Positions 35,333-48,742 of a stretch of 64,000 bases of DNA are shown here, one piece after another. A model generated the notes under the pieces. It worked only from the letters and a program-made list of their open reading frames with translations, was not told the DNA's origin and did not search any database. This stretch comes from Harmonia axyridis. Lineage: Eukaryota > Arthropoda > Insecta > Coleoptera > Coccinellidae. The DNA is taken from the NCBI RefSeq assembly GCF_914767665.1, contig NC_059501.1, positions 28,930,501-28,994,500 of the forward strand. Reading direction: 5' to 3'. The translations under genes and the position numbers were made by a program. Each line of letters starts with the position of its first letter. Position 1 is the first letter of the stretch.

Positions 35333-36768
35333 CATTTAATGAATATGTGTATTTATGTAAAGTTTCAACAAGAAAAAGATGTATTGGACCAGAATATTAA
35401 ATTGGAGTTTAAAAAAACAAGGCTCTCAACAACCTAACTGCTTCCATATTATTGTGATATTTAAAAATTTCGTATTTCTTTTTACAGGTGTAGACGATTT
35501 TCAGACTTATTATATTGGTATTCAAGTTGATATGTTAAACAAATGCATATATTAACTGTACATTTCCTTTCAAAATTTTCATCTTTTGGGATTCTATATG
35601 TTTCATGAATTTGAACCTTTGTTTAGCAAATAAAATAATATGTGTCGCATATATTTATTTCATTACTAATAATTAATTTTTTTTTATTATATGAGAACTT
35701 CTTGTTCTTGAGCTTTTTTGAAGAGAACAGAGCTCATTAAGAGAGGTGTGGACTCTGCTAATGAAAAAACCCCTTTAACCTTTTAGCCTGGTTTACATTG
35801 GTATAATTAGTAGTGGAGTTCACTAAAAAAACTTTTTTCATTAATCAGTCTAATAATCTCTAACATTTCCTCAGGTATATGTTAACTACTGGCTTAATAA
35901 TCATAAAAATCGGTGGCAATTTTATGCCACCAGGTTCCAACTGATATTTCCCCATTGGGCGCCATCTGCTTTCGAGTTACTTTTCTCCTCAGAACATTAA
36001 TATCTATATTCTAAGCTTTTCTACTATTGCATATATGCAACTGTTATTACAAGAAGCAAATATAGCAACTGTTGAGTCTAAATAAGACAAAACCCGCGAA
36101 GCTATCTAATGTTGAAATCACCTTCAACAAATGAAATCCTTTTATCGTTGGCCAAATTGTCTATCTTAATTCAATGGTCTAGATATAGGCCAAACTATTG
36201 AGTTGATAGCTTTTGCTGCTCAGGTTATTTAATGATTTTGACTGCAGGACACTTTTCTTTTCTCAATATGAATGTTAGCTTGGACAATTTGGATTCATTA
36301 ACCTTTACTTTTCATCTTTCAAACCATTTTTACAGCATTGGTTCCAAAAATATTTTCGTTGGAATTTTGTGTTCGATTTTGAAAAACCGTGTTACTGCAT
36401 ACTGTTATTTCAATCAGGGATGGAATTCAAGGAGAACATATATATACAGTATCACAGTTATGATATTAAAATTTCATTGTAAAGATTATATCAATTTTTA
36501 TTTTATTATTTAGTTATCCAAGACTTGATATCCTGAATTTTTCAACACACAAAAATTACAAATGATGCCATTATTTTCATTATCGTTTCCTTTAATTAGT
36601 GGAATTCATTACTTAATCGTACAACAAATAAAATTCGATGATACAATTGTTTCACAATATCAAATTTATAAAAAAATTGAATTACTATTGAGAATTATGT
36701 ACATTTTTCAAAGTAACAAATACGAACCAATCTTTCATTAATTGATTTAAATGATTCAATTGGTCCAT
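35333..36768. other. Convergent 3' flanks; nothing else seen
   Basis: Between the small nuclear-type gene (plus) and the end of NOL6 (minus). A plus-strand open frame at 36232-36513 lacks splice context and looks like chance. Confidence 0.4.
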
Positions 36769-38332
36769 TTAACTCTTCATAATTATTGATTTTAATATAT
36801 TCTTCCCTAAAATTTCGAATCCTTTTTTGATGTCTTCTATTTCCACTGTACCTGGCTTCCATAAAACCCCTATATAATTTCCTCCGTAAGTATCATGGAA
36901 AAAAACGCATAAGTCCCCATAAACAGCCTAAAAGAATAGAGAATAGAAGTAAAATAGATTCCCGACACAGCAGATATCATGTAAGTACCAATAAAAATAC
37001 ATTATCAATTTTATATACAGAGGAGCATATACATACAACACTCTATTATGTTTTCAATGAAATAAGTTTTTCTGGAAACCACAATGTCAATTGTTGTAAT
37101 TGTGGCATTAGAGAAATGTTATAGTTTCTCCAACCTGATTTGTTGACGTAAGTATAACATACAGCCTATTAAAGAAATTAGAATAATTGACTCTAAACAC
37201 AAGGTGAAACCTCATGTTTCCTGTTTAAAAGCTCAGAAGACTCTAAATAATGGATGTCATTATGAATGCCTGTAATTTTGAGGTCAGCATGTATATTCTC
37301 CTTTGTGTGATTCCTCATGATTTTTCTGCTGTTGCTTTTTCATTGTTTGATATAGGTGTAGCCTAGACCCCCCAGTCCAAGGTCTTCCCATTACATATGC
37401 TTGGAATTTTAATTATTTATGTATCTTGGGTACAAAGCATTAATGCTGAGCCCAACTCAATTTCTGGTTGTTTATGCAAGGGACTACTTGCTCACTAGAG
37501 TATAGCCTTTCGATAAAAAAATGAATTAGATTTGATAAAACACATATAGCCAAAATTCTTGCTATATGTACAGAATTGTCTAGAGAAGCAGGTAGACTAG
37601 TGGTGAGAGTGAAGGGATTGCTACCAATACGACTAGGGTTCAAACCCCGATACCCTGATACGAATTCTAAAAAAGTATGGTGCGTACAAGTCCAGACAGA
37701 CCAAGTTTGGCAAATGGTTCCACTCAGAACCAAACAATTGGTCCTTCTCAGGACCAACACCCTGAAGACGGCAGGCGAATGCTTGCCGAAACGTCGGAAA
37801 CAACCAACCGCACAGATGATGGTAATAGCCCAATAAACCTTCTAACTTCTTGACTTATATTAATTATGTCTCATTTCGACAAATATAAGGGGGTCCAAGA
37901 ATTTGGGTAATGTGTGTATATATGCCTGTTATGTGGTCTCCAAGGGCCCAATTGGCGTTTGAATGAACAAGTCACCAAAAGCTCCCGACTTGAGGTTAAT
38001 ATTTTTCCTTTTCTTATTGATAAACTTCAAGAATTAAAGGAACTTAAAACTAACGTGAGCTTTCTTTATATATTTTAGTATTCTTCTCGAATTTTCTCTT
38101 CTAACTTCATTTTCATTTTTTTAAGATGTCTTTTGTGTATTCTGTTCTCGCATCATTCTAAAATTCAATTCTCGTCCTTTATTTACTATACTTATACCGT
38201 ACATATCATAAATAAATATTACTTTTTGTTGTTTAATACAAATATGAGTTTAATATTGATGAGATAAGTTTGTTATGAAATAGTGTTGATGTTGACTCCC
38301 CCTATATCATTCGAAATCTTTGAAGGGCCGCC

Positions 38333-38409
<77 letters not shown>

Positions 38410-41400
38410 TGTATAAAGAGTAAGTAGTATTACTTACCCTCAGTTCCTTCAGATACAATTGCACAGGGTTGAAATTTATTACAGGCATATGTTGATTTTC
38501 TTCTTTAGGTTCAACAAAACTCAATATGGAATCAATTTCAAACCTAGTTATTTGTTCATGTCTTCTTGGATTTAAAAGAGGTTGCAAGTTCAAGATACAG
38601 TCAAAACCTCTTCTGTTAGGTATGAATAGTTCCTATGAAAAACCAGAAAGTTCAGTCAAATCAATTTCATGTGTCAAATATATCAATCATATTAGAAGTG
38701 CAATATCCCGAATGAATAATTATTTCCAGTTTAATCTTTAGGTAATGTAGTATAGCATTGTATGAAGCTTATGTGGTAGGACCACGGCTGCTTTGCGAAA
38801 TTGATTCTCTAACTAGATTAGGCTACCTTCAAATATAGTAAGTTTTAATTTCTGAATATGACAACATTGTCGTGGAAATATTTGTTGAACACAGTGGCGA
38901 TTCCAAGAGGGAGTCTTTTCGTCGATGCCTAGTCGTGTGCAACACTGTATTCAACTAATGATGTTATCAAACACATTATTAATTTTTTGTTAAATTGTCA
39001 AAAATTAAGTTCACGAAATTATTCTGTCTGGATGTAAAAACTCTAATATCTCTGAGTTTATATTGATCTGAGATGAAACCTCACCTTTAGGTGTTCTCGA
39101 TAACAATAATAATAATATATGTTTATCCTTTAAAACCACATATTTACATGTATGAGTAAAAAAAAAATAAATAAATAAATAAAAAATAAATAATCTTTAA
39201 GATTAATACAGACATACCTTCCAACTATAGAGAGATTCTTCCAAAATAATATTTTCAACTAAATTTAGAAATTCAGTAGCAAGTACTTTCAATCTAATCA
39301 GTACCTCTTTACATGGAGCTGTCTTTGTAAATACAGAATTACCATCATCATATGGAGTCAAAATGAACAAGGCTGAAAATTTCTTCCTATCTACTTGCAG
39401 TTTAATTTCCACCTTCATTATATCTTCATCTGAAAATACATACACTGAACGTCACTAAATCGCTTTTATTACCTCAAACTCTATCTGAATCTGAAAAACG
39501 AATGTAATTGAAGAAAAAACAATTTTTGAGGAACAGATGAAGTGACAAATGAAACTAGACTATAGCACATCCAAACAAACTAGAGATTTTCATTTTAGAA
39601 GACTAACAAAGAGAAATGCAACTTTATTCGTTCTGAAAGTACAGGCATTCATTCTGTCAATCTATTAAGCAGAAATAGACTTTCACTTAGAAAAAATTAT
39701 CCTTGAAAAAATAAAATTGGATGAACATTGTAGATCTCAAATCTCTCAATACATGAGCTGCAACAGTATTCTGAATTTATCAAAAAACCATCAAGGCTCT
39801 AACAGAAATACTTCTCAAAAATTTCATCAAAATAGTATCTCTCAAAGCTTAAACTATGAGCACAAATTTAGATTTGCGGACAGCATTTTCTTTTTGCAAA
39901 TGTATATAAATAACTTTCTCCACTTTTCATAATGACATCATGAAAGGAGAAAAGAGCCTTTAAATTAATTGAAAATTAAAAGATAATTACCTGACAGTTC
40001 ATTATTGAAATTTATAACAACTGGTTGCTGATCCCACTGCATTTCTATCAAAAATTTCAAAAACCGAAAAAATGCTTCTTGAGATCCTACTGCAGCATGA
40101 TATAAAGATTGATGAAGGTACTGATAAGCATTCAATAAATTTATCACCATATCAGGTAGAAGAAAGTCATCTATTAATTGTGCTCTTATCCATCTTTTTG
40201 CTAAACATGTACTAACCCCATAACTTGGATATTGTGTGTTGATACTGAAACGATCCAAATATATGTAGTAGGGAAATATGCTATAGGAATATAACATATA
40301 TAGAATATAATGAAAGAAACTTTTTATTGTTAGTTCACATCAATCCCAGTTCTTAAAAAGAATATCATCAAATGGTATACAGATGGTTCCAAAACCACAA
40401 CGGGGACTGGCTCTGGAGTATTCGGAGCTGGTACCAAATGCTCAATATCGCTAGGCACTGTCTAAGTGTCTTTCAGGCAGAGATACTTGCAATAGAAAGA
40501 TGTGTAGAAATTAACATAGCAAGAAACTATTGGAAATGTGACATAGCGATACATTCAGATAGTCAGGCTGCAATTAAAGCACTGAGCTCACATATCATCG
40601 ATTTTAAGATGGTATTGGAGTGCCAAAGAAAACTTAATGAAATAGGTAAGAATAACAGGGTCTTTTTAATCTGGGTTCCCGGCCACTCGGGAATTAGAGG
40701 GAATGAAGAGGCCAACACACTTGCCAGAAAAGGAGCACAAACTCCTTTCATCGGCCCGGAACCTTTCTATGGTGTAGACAAATGTACCTACAAGAAAGAG
40801 TTTCAGGAAAAGGAGGTAACCGAAAAAAAAAAACCCTGGCACGTTTGGATTACTCCAAAAAGTTTCTTCGAAACTTTGACTCTATAAGATCCAAGAAGTA
40901 TCTGGATCTTAGTAAGAATATGCTACACCTCCTCACTAGGTTCCTCGCAGGGCATTGTCGCCTTAGGAAACACCTCATGAGAATGGGTCTAACAGAAAAT
41001 GACGAGTGCAGATTCTGTGGGGAGGAGGAAGAAACTCCGGATCACCTGGTGACGGAATGCCTTGTCATCGCTAGCCAACTCAAAACCTGCCTTGGACACT
41101 AAACTTATAGAAGTGAGGAATTGGCCTCCTTGAAGCCATCCCAGATATTTGGGTTCATCAGAACTCTGGAACTGGAAGGCGAGTTGTAGATCACGTTATG
41201 GAGAGAATAGCTCTGATGGGGGCACAATAGACCATTAGGTCACAGTGAAATGAAACCTTCTTAATTAAAGAGCTCATCAATTCATACTAAATATTTGAAA
41301 AATCATAAATCTGATCTACAGACTTCGTTTTCTTCAGTCCCATAATGCAGAGGCATTATTTTAATTCTTGTTAATCGTAATGTTCTAGCTACCAGTCTTT

Positions 41401-44400
41401 AACACAGAAAATGATCAATAAAATGTATGGGATTGTTTTGATAGTGAATATAACTTATTAATGTATTTGCATTCAGTTACCATATCTACTTACAAAAAAT
41501 GTTATGCTGTTTTCAAATTAATTTTTATATTCAATAACCATATCAACAGAGAGTGGTTGCGTGATTATTATATAAAAAATGATTGATGATTTGAAATAGG
41601 CACATATTTTGTAGTAAAGTTCGATTATGGAGTGCAGAGTATTGACTCCAACATTAAAGAAAGAATGATTGAGCTTCCTATTACAACACCATGAAGGAGA
41701 GGAAGAAGAAAATTGAATTTCAACTTATAATAGTATTGATTAGTTCAATATGTTTAACTAAACAAAACCGACCCGAGTAAGCTGATGCAAGTATCAGTCA
41801 CTCCTATGTTGGAATCGAATCCTCTGTTTCTACATATTTCTATATAATGAAGTATTCCAGTTACTGTGTGAGTTGCGGCCACCCAGTACATTTATGACAC
41901 CCGTACTCTGATAATTGAGTTTATAAGTGAATTATGCCTAGTGATCATTTCTATTTTTTATTAAATATCCATTAAAAAGATTTCATAATCACCTTTTCAA
42001 AGCTTCAACCACTTTTGGTACTACATGCAGCTTCTCTTGCATTTGTAGAAAATTAGTTCCTTTTAGTGAAGACAATTCTTTGGGTAAATACAAATAATAT
42101 CTGAATACAATGCCTTTATGGAGAACATCCAAATATGAAGAGTTTAAGGACGAAACGATGTGGTATTGCTTCTTCAAGAGTTCTGAAATTTGTACGAACA
42201 CGTTTTTCATCTGTTGCAAAATGCTAGATTTATCCATATTTTTTGGACTATAAGCTGAAATAAACATTAAGTTGGATTAGAACATTAAAATGAAAAATCA
42301 TATGATGAAAATCACATTTGGGGATAAAAAACAAACCTAATTTGATTAGACTTTCTATTGACTCAACATATTTTGGAGCAACATGAACTAATTCATCTTT
42401 TATATAGGTTAGCTCTTTTTCACTTATGTATGCTGTAGGAATTGGTGGGAATACATTCGTATAGCTGAAAGTAGATGTAATAAGAGAAAGTATGGAACAA
42501 TATCACATTAATGTGGGATGTATACAATTTTAATTTTTTTTTTTAGATCCAGCATTTTTATCTTTTAAAATTGAACCAAACTTAAAATTTACTTTCATAT
42601 AATTACCAAAAAACATCTGATACTACTTCAATGCCAGTAATTTGTGGTTTGATAGTTAAAGATTTAATTTTTTGTTCTAGATCATCAGAGTAATTGATGA
42701 TTTTTTGAACCGTTTCTTCATTTGTACCAGAAGGATACCAGGTTTTCACTTTTCCATTCACCAAAAAATCTTCCAATTCATTGTAATATAATTTATGATT
42801 CAAATGAAGCGTTTCAGACATCACATAATTGGAAATCATTTTTATGATATCTCTTTTACCTTTTATAGTATTATTTTCCAAATTGACTTCTACTCTACTC
42901 AAGATATTATGGGACCTAAAAATAATGAAATAAAATATGATACTACATGAAAAATGTATGTCCTCACTGTCTCTCAGAAATAAAATTATACTGAAACTTC
43001 TTGAAATTTCTTTCTTCGAGGTTGTTTGAAAATATCCCACACTCAAAATTATCGAATGCAAAATCTGGATCCAATTGAATGCCAAATAGTAATCTACGAT
43101 TTGTCATTCTGTAACGTATTCCATAATTCCATTCTACAGTACCAGGTACTATAGGCACAATATTGTGTACTCTTTTATGGAATCCTTTATTTAAATAGTC
43201 TAGCAAAATTTTGATAATAAGCCCTGTGTGATTGCCAATATATTTTGCTTTTTCTTTTGGGTCTAAAGTGTTCAACAAAAATTCATAATTGTTATCATTT
43301 TTCACACTGAAAAAAAAGATCAAATGTATATGTATTTAATTGAGCCAAGAAATATTCGAATTGGAGTAGATAAATTATACTCACTCCAAAATGGCATCAT
43401 ATTGCAAATATAAAGTGATATTTGTTAAGAACAACTCAGAAAAGGAATGAATATTCCATTGATCTAAAATATCCAATGCCAACTTGCACTCATGTTTCAT
43501 CTTTAAATAAGCATTAATATTAAGAAAAGCTGCTGTATTATAGTGTCCAGTTTTATCCATAAGGACAATATCGAAATAACTTTTATATGTGCATAAATCT
43601 TCTTCAGAGATTTCTTCACAAATACTAATAGCCTTTTGTGTTAAATCAATAGTATGAATGAAAAACAAAAACTTTGTAAATACTTGATAAGAGGTCATAT
43701 TTTTATCTATCATCCCTTGTGAAATCAAGTATACTAAGAAATAAATTGTCAACTCAGTTGAAAACGCTCCCATTCCTGTATCAAGATTTCTTTGATTCAT
43801 CCATATGACAATTAATTTCAAACCTTCTCGAATGCTGAGTGAGCAGCTGAAGATCTGCTCTATGAACACGTGGTTTTCAGCTAATGATGCATCAAAAGCT
43901 AAAGCAGAATTATAATATGTTGTAGGTAATTTTTCTATATTCTCTATAATGCCTATATCTTGCTCAAAAACTTGTGTGTTGATATTATTAATTTCTGGAG
44001 AAAATTTTGTAACTTTGAAATAATTCTGTTCAGGAATAAGAAATAACCTAATACTTATTCTTTCAGTACTACTTGGGCATACGATCAGATATGGCAATAA
44101 AACATTTCCATTATAATAGGCACACTTTATACTGGAGCAAATATTTTGAGAATTCAAATGCTCTGCTAGATACATTAAATAGAAAAATTTTTTCACAAAG
44201 TACCTATTATTCAGGAAATCTTTATCTTTGAAACATCTTTTAGGAATTGTCATGTGAATATTCATTTCAATATCTGGACCTGGTAAGGCATCAATTTTAT
44301 ATAAACCAAAAGTACCCACACATTCAGGTCTAATGAAAGTAATAGATATATCCTGATCACAACGTAGATTATTTCTTGCATGATTTGCGATATTTTTAAC

Positions 44401-44781
44401 AAATCTCAAATCTCTACTAGGTCGATTGGAAGCTTCTCTAGATAGGCTTGATATATAGATGCCTTCATGTATGGGAAGAGTATTGAGGAATATTTGAAAG
44501 TTGTCAATCCAAGAAGTTAGTCTTGTTTTATATTTTCTTTTAATTTCTGTAGATTTCAGAAGTTTATGGGCCTGAAGGTGGAAATTTGATTCATTTGATG
44601 TTTTTTTTGCTGTATTTACTGTTGCATGTTTTCTCATTTTTTTTTCTTCTACACCTACTAAATTCGAGAGCTCATTTGATGGAGATACTTTTGGATATTC
44701 TCTATTGCTTTCCTAGAAACATAATCGATATAGTAGAAGAGAAAATGAAAAATGTTTTCTCACTTTATGTTTCCTTTTCAT
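36769..44781 (-). CDS. NOL6: Nucleolar protein 6 / Nrap (10 exons, complete)
   Basis: Exons 44781-44764, 44712-43385, 43306-42968, 42915-42607, 42464-42337, 42254-41993, 40244-39991, 39429-39218, 38632-38438, 36927-36769; 1067 residues against about 1146 in human, every phase consistent. A core small-subunit processome factor (partner of UTP22-type complexes) needed for 18S rRNA maturation in the nucleolus. Diagnostic blocks: DALPGPDIEMNIHMTIP, RYFVKKFFYLMYLAEHL and NQRNLDTGMGAF (exon 2), STCLAKRWIRAQL and VVINFNNELSG (exon 7) and FFHDTYGGNYIGVLWKPG in the last exon, the C-terminal signature. Exon 1 is only 18 bases (MKRKHK). Intron 6 holds a LINE RNase H fragment; intron 9 holds a (TA)n tract and a SINE-like element. 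The annotation could be missed at the 3' end because 1.5 kb of repeat separates the last exon. Confidence 0.93.
37588..37843 (+). mobile_element. SINE-like element, copy A, with pol III boxes
   Basis: A-box-like GTAGACTAGTGGTGAGAGTG (37592-37611) and a perfect B box GGTTCAAACCC (37637-37647), correctly spaced, show a tRNA-derived head. The body contains CTGAAGA (37769-37775), an 8-bp hairpin GGCAGGC-GAAT-GCTTGCC and GAAACGTC, then a tail ending near TAATAGCCCAATAAACC. Inverted, diverged copy at 26621-26862. Lies in intron 9 of NOL6, antisense to the gene. Confidence 0.65.
38334..38407. repeat. (TA)n microsatellite, about 37 units
   Basis: Uninterrupted TA dinucleotides starting 31 bases downstream (in gene direction) of the donor of NOL6 exon 9, inside intron 9. 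Confidence 0.98.
40345..41250 (+). mobile_element. LINE 3' fragment with RNase H domain
   Basis: 40372-40887 encodes an RNase H: a degraded first block, FQAEILAIERCVE, IHSDSQAAIKAL (catalytic Asp) and LIWVPGHSGIRGNEEAN (catalytic His/Asp block). The next frame (to 41102) gives MGLTENDECRFCGEEEETPDHL, the C-terminal zinc-knuckle of jockey/R1-type LINEs. One frameshift separates them. Lies in intron 6 of NOL6, antisense. Confidence 0.85.
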
Positions 44782-45503
44782 AGCGAATGTTGATATATAT
44801 TTTTTACAAATTTGGTTTTGAAAGTCTATTTTTTAAAATTACCGGCATTTATTTTTTACCATATGTCAATTAAGTCATTTGATTAACCATAAAAGATTAT
44901 GCTTATATTCTGATCTTCAGTTAGCCCTTTAAATAAAAATTCTAGTAGGCTTTCTCTTCATATTATGAATATGTATTATGAGTTTACATTTTAATTTCAA
45001 AAATCATTCTGATTGGATATACAGGAGAATCAAATAATATTATTTTTTCATATTTACAGGTATTATCGGTTTTCTGTGCTTAAACAGATAACAAAGAAAT
45101 CTGTAAAAAATTCTAAGATTATACCAGAAACCCCAAATAAATAAATATTATTCAAGATAATTTATTACAAATTGAAAATAACTTGTCGAATGCGAAAGTG
45201 CAGTTAATTAACATAAAACCAAAACTCAATTGATTATTGTTATTTTGATCTCAATTCAATATTATATATAGAATATCTTATTGAATGGGAAATTTTTGTT
45301 TGGAAACACTGGTACACTGAAATCATCAGTCAAGTTTGGGTGACTACATGATACGAAGAATGAAGTACAAAACGTAAATAATTTGAATTTTTATTGTATT
45401 GTTGAGTTTTTAGTTTTTTTTAATTTGTAAAACTCAATCTGAATCTCAGTGCACTTTCGTATTCAGTTGAATTCAAAGGGTGGTGCCTTTTCAATGCCTG
45501 AAA
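44782..45503. promoter_or_regulatory. Shared divergent promoter region of NOL6 and par-6
   Basis: The 722 bp between the two start codons hold no other gene, so both promoters must lie here. AT-rich; no TATA or initiator stood out clearly. Confidence 0.5.
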
Positions 45504-48500
45504 ATGTCCAGAAATAAGATTGTTATGAAAACCTCTTCAGACAATTCCATGGTAGAAGTTAAGAGCAAGGTATGTTCTTCTCAATATATGTTCTAGAATT
45601 TGGTTTTACCTTAATTCCGTTTAGTTTTCATCACTTTTATGTCAAAAAGGAAATTGTAGCTTTCAATTAAGTATGATAATGAATGACTTCTATTTATTCT
45701 TTACCTGTTTGATAATGAGAGCATGAATCATCTAACTATAGATGAATTATTTCAAGCACAAAATCAATGTTGATTACTAATTATTAATGGTTTACAGTTT
45801 GATGCTGAATTCAGGCGCTTTTCACTGGAAAGAAATCCTCAAGCAAAGTTTGAAGAGTTCAAGAACTTACTTGAAGATCTTCATAATTTGAAAGATATAA
45901 CTTTTCTTGTTTCATATATAGATCCAAGTGACCAAGATTTGCTTCCAATAAATAATGATGATAATCTTCGAAGGGCACTCTTGAATGCAAAACCATTATT
46001 GAGAATTATAATCCAAAGAAAAGGTACGTCATATTTTTACTTTATACTCTTCCTAATCTTTATATATCTTTCAAGTGTTACTTTATTTTCATTGATCAGT
46101 GAATATACAGCAATGATGATTAGATCATTTTTAATATATTGTCAAATCCTGTGTTATCTGATTTGTTGAATGTAATTTTTAATTTATATTAAAATTTATA
46201 TAATATTATATGCCTTAGTAATATTAGTTTAATTTGGTCAATAATTCTTCAATCCTTTAACTTTTTTCATTCTTTCAGGAGACAGTCTAGAGGAATTAAA
46301 TGGTTATGGAACAATTAAACCACAACGTAATTTAATATCTAGTATATTAGGGGGAACCCCTGGAAGAACTAAAGCATTAGCAATATCTAATCCGCATGAC
46401 TTTCGGCAAGTGTCTGCTATCATAGATGTGGACATTGTACCAGAAACATGTCGAAGAGTAAGGTTACTCAAACATGGCTCAGATAAACCTTTAGGATTTT
46501 ACATTAGAGATGGTACAAGTGTTCGGGTCACTCAAAATGGTAAGAATAGCTTAAATTTGTTTTAATATTGTGTAAAGTTTGCAAAATGTAATAATAGATT
46601 AGAAATATTTTGGTGTATTATTATAACTATAAATCTTACATAACTCCTCCATTTCAAATTTTGAGGGTAAGCTTTGTGAAGATGTGAATTATTATAATAA
46701 TATTAATTTTAGAGGATGTAACTCCTTTCCTTACCCAAATTATCTTGAGGAATTATACTGAAAAAAACTAATTTTACATGAAAAGACTTGGGATACTTCA
46801 TTGAGCTATTATTGAATACTCATTTGTAGTGTAATTAGTGGAGCACTACAGATATCAGTATAAAACTGAATTTTTATTTTATGTTCATAGATTTATGTGT
46901 ACTGGACATTATCTACTTTATCCTGATTTACCTATCCTTTTGCTTTAACTATACAGAATGAAAAAAACTTCGTATATAAAAGTTTTAGGTTTTCATTGTT
47001 GCTTTCTTTCAATACTTCAGAAATAAAATAATGTGATAGACAAGATTTTTTTCCAGATATATGTATGTATATATAAAAAATCATGTCAGTCATGTTTGCT
47101 TATTTCCTAAGAACCAATGAAGGCCAACAACTCAGCTATTTCTCATTTACTTAGATGTAATGTTTCACACTTACTTATTAATTTGAATAGAACTAAAAAA
47201 CGATAGTGATGTCAAAGAAATAACGTTCTACTGTACATTGGTCATTATTTTAGAACTTACTAAGTAGAAAATAGCTCAAGAGTGTATACTACCATTCTCA
47301 CTAGGTCTTTCATTGCAGATTCATTTTGATTCTGTGCGGAAATCACTTGATTGATTCTTCCAGTTTTTGGAAGAAATCTTCGTATAGTAGAATAAACTCA
47401 CTCATTTTTTGCACGAAAAAGTTATAGTTCTTGTTCTATATCACTTTGAAAATTGAAAGGTTTTTCAATCGTATCTTAATTATTTCAATGAAGATTTCAA
47501 AATTTTTTTCATTATCATAGAATTACCAATTTTTCTGATACACTTCCTTAAGCCAATTGTCATTTATTGCTTTCTTATTTGGTTATATTTCCATTCATTA
47601 TTAGGATATTCTGAATTTTTGAATTGAATCACAAGAGAACATTTTTTTTTTGAAAGACTCTTAATAGAATAATATTCTAATATTTCAATCTGAATATAAA
47701 AATTTTGATGAAATGCATCATTTTGAAACAATTGAGATACGATTGGAAAACCTCTCAATTTTCAAAGTGATATTAAATAAAAACTACACATTTTTTTATG
47801 AAAAAAAGAGTGAGTTTATTCTAAACTGCCGAACGAAAAAAGTGAAAGAATCGTTCTAGCTATTTCCGTACAGAATCAAAATTAATCTGCACTGCAGAAG
47901 CTAGTAAGAAAGGTAGAGCCTTACCACAAGAAACAATAGCGAACTATACAAAAAGAAGGAAAAGGTATAATCTATTACTATAGTAAATATATCCCATCCA
48001 AGGTAATTCATTTGAAAAATCATATTATTACTTCATTTTTGTTATTTCAATTTTGCCAATGGCTTTTATCTTTTTTTCAACATACATTTGCCATTAACGA
48101 CCTCCTTGGCTTTCCATGAATGAGTAGGGTAGAGAACAAGATCTACATGGTCGCAGTTCCCGGAAGGCTTACCGAGCCACAACGACCCCAGTTCAAATAA
48201 TAATATTAATAATTATACATTTGCCATTAATTATTTTCGTTTCCTAATGAAATACTATATAATAATATTTGATATGTCAGTTGAATAATAAAATTCTAGA
48301 AATATTGGGGCTGTATTGAATATATAAATAATTCTTGAATTTTTACACCTTTTTAGGACTGGAAAAAATTCCGGGTATATTCATTTCTCGTTTAGTTCCT
48401 GGAGGACTTGCAGAATCAACAGGTTTGCTTGCTGTAAATGATGAGGTCCTTGAAGTAAATGGTATAGAAGTAGCAGGAAAAACTCTCGATCAAGTAACAG

Positions 48501-48742
48501 ATATGATGGTAGCTAATAGTTCGAATTTGATAATAACCGTCAAACCAGCTAATCAGAGAATGGTAGCTCCTGTTAGACGAGGCAGCTTCAGTAGAAATTC
48601 ACAACTATCCCAACAGTCGAGTGGTTCGCACCATTCCCACACAACGGCTGGATCAGATCAAGACGATCAGGATGAAATTGTTGATTTGACCAAAGGACAT
48701 CTAGATAACAGCATAAGGGATGAAGGGGTATTGCATTTGTGA
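45504..48742 (+). CDS. par-6: Partitioning defective protein 6, cell-polarity scaffold (4 exons, complete)
   Basis: Exons 45504-45569, 45798-46023, 46279-46539, 48357-48742; 312 residues, phases consistent. Scaffold of the aPKC-Par3-Par6-Cdc42 polarity complex. In order: PB1 domain (VEVKSKFDAEFRRFSL to LRIIIQRK, residues about 18-97) that binds aPKC; semi-CRIB block NPHDFRQVSAIIDVDIVPE (about 140-158) that binds Cdc42; PDZ domain (RRVRLLKHGSDKPLGFYIRDG to NLIITVKPANQR). The carboxylate-binding loop is PLGF as in other Par6 proteins. The Ser/His-rich C-terminal tail is shorter than in Drosophila (351 residues). Intron 3 (1.8 kb) holds a foldback element. Confidence 0.97.
47289..47916. mobile_element. 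Foldback element in par-6 intron 3 (628 bp)
   Basis: Left arm from CTACCATTCTCACTAGG, right arm ending with its complement near GGTAG (47916). Shared blocks include ATTTTGATTCTGTGCGGAA, GAATAAACTCACTC and TATCACTTTGAAAATTG with their inverted counterparts. Arms are about 220-250 bp with visible divergence. No coding capacity. Confidence 0.75.
48080..48210. repeat. GC-richer interspersed segment, unidentified
   Basis: The stretch with GGTCGCAGTTCCCGGAAGGC and GCCACAACGACCCC differs in composition from the AT-rich intron around it, so a transposon fragment is likely. No second copy in the window. Confidence 0.3.

Noticed and set aside
36232..36513. 93-codon plus-strand open frame
   Set aside because: Phe/Ile/Asn-rich translation of AT-rich DNA between two convergent genes; no splice sites or homology.
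37576..37836. Protein-coding gene
   Set aside because: The open frame is part of the SINE-like element with an inverted copy at 26621-26862.
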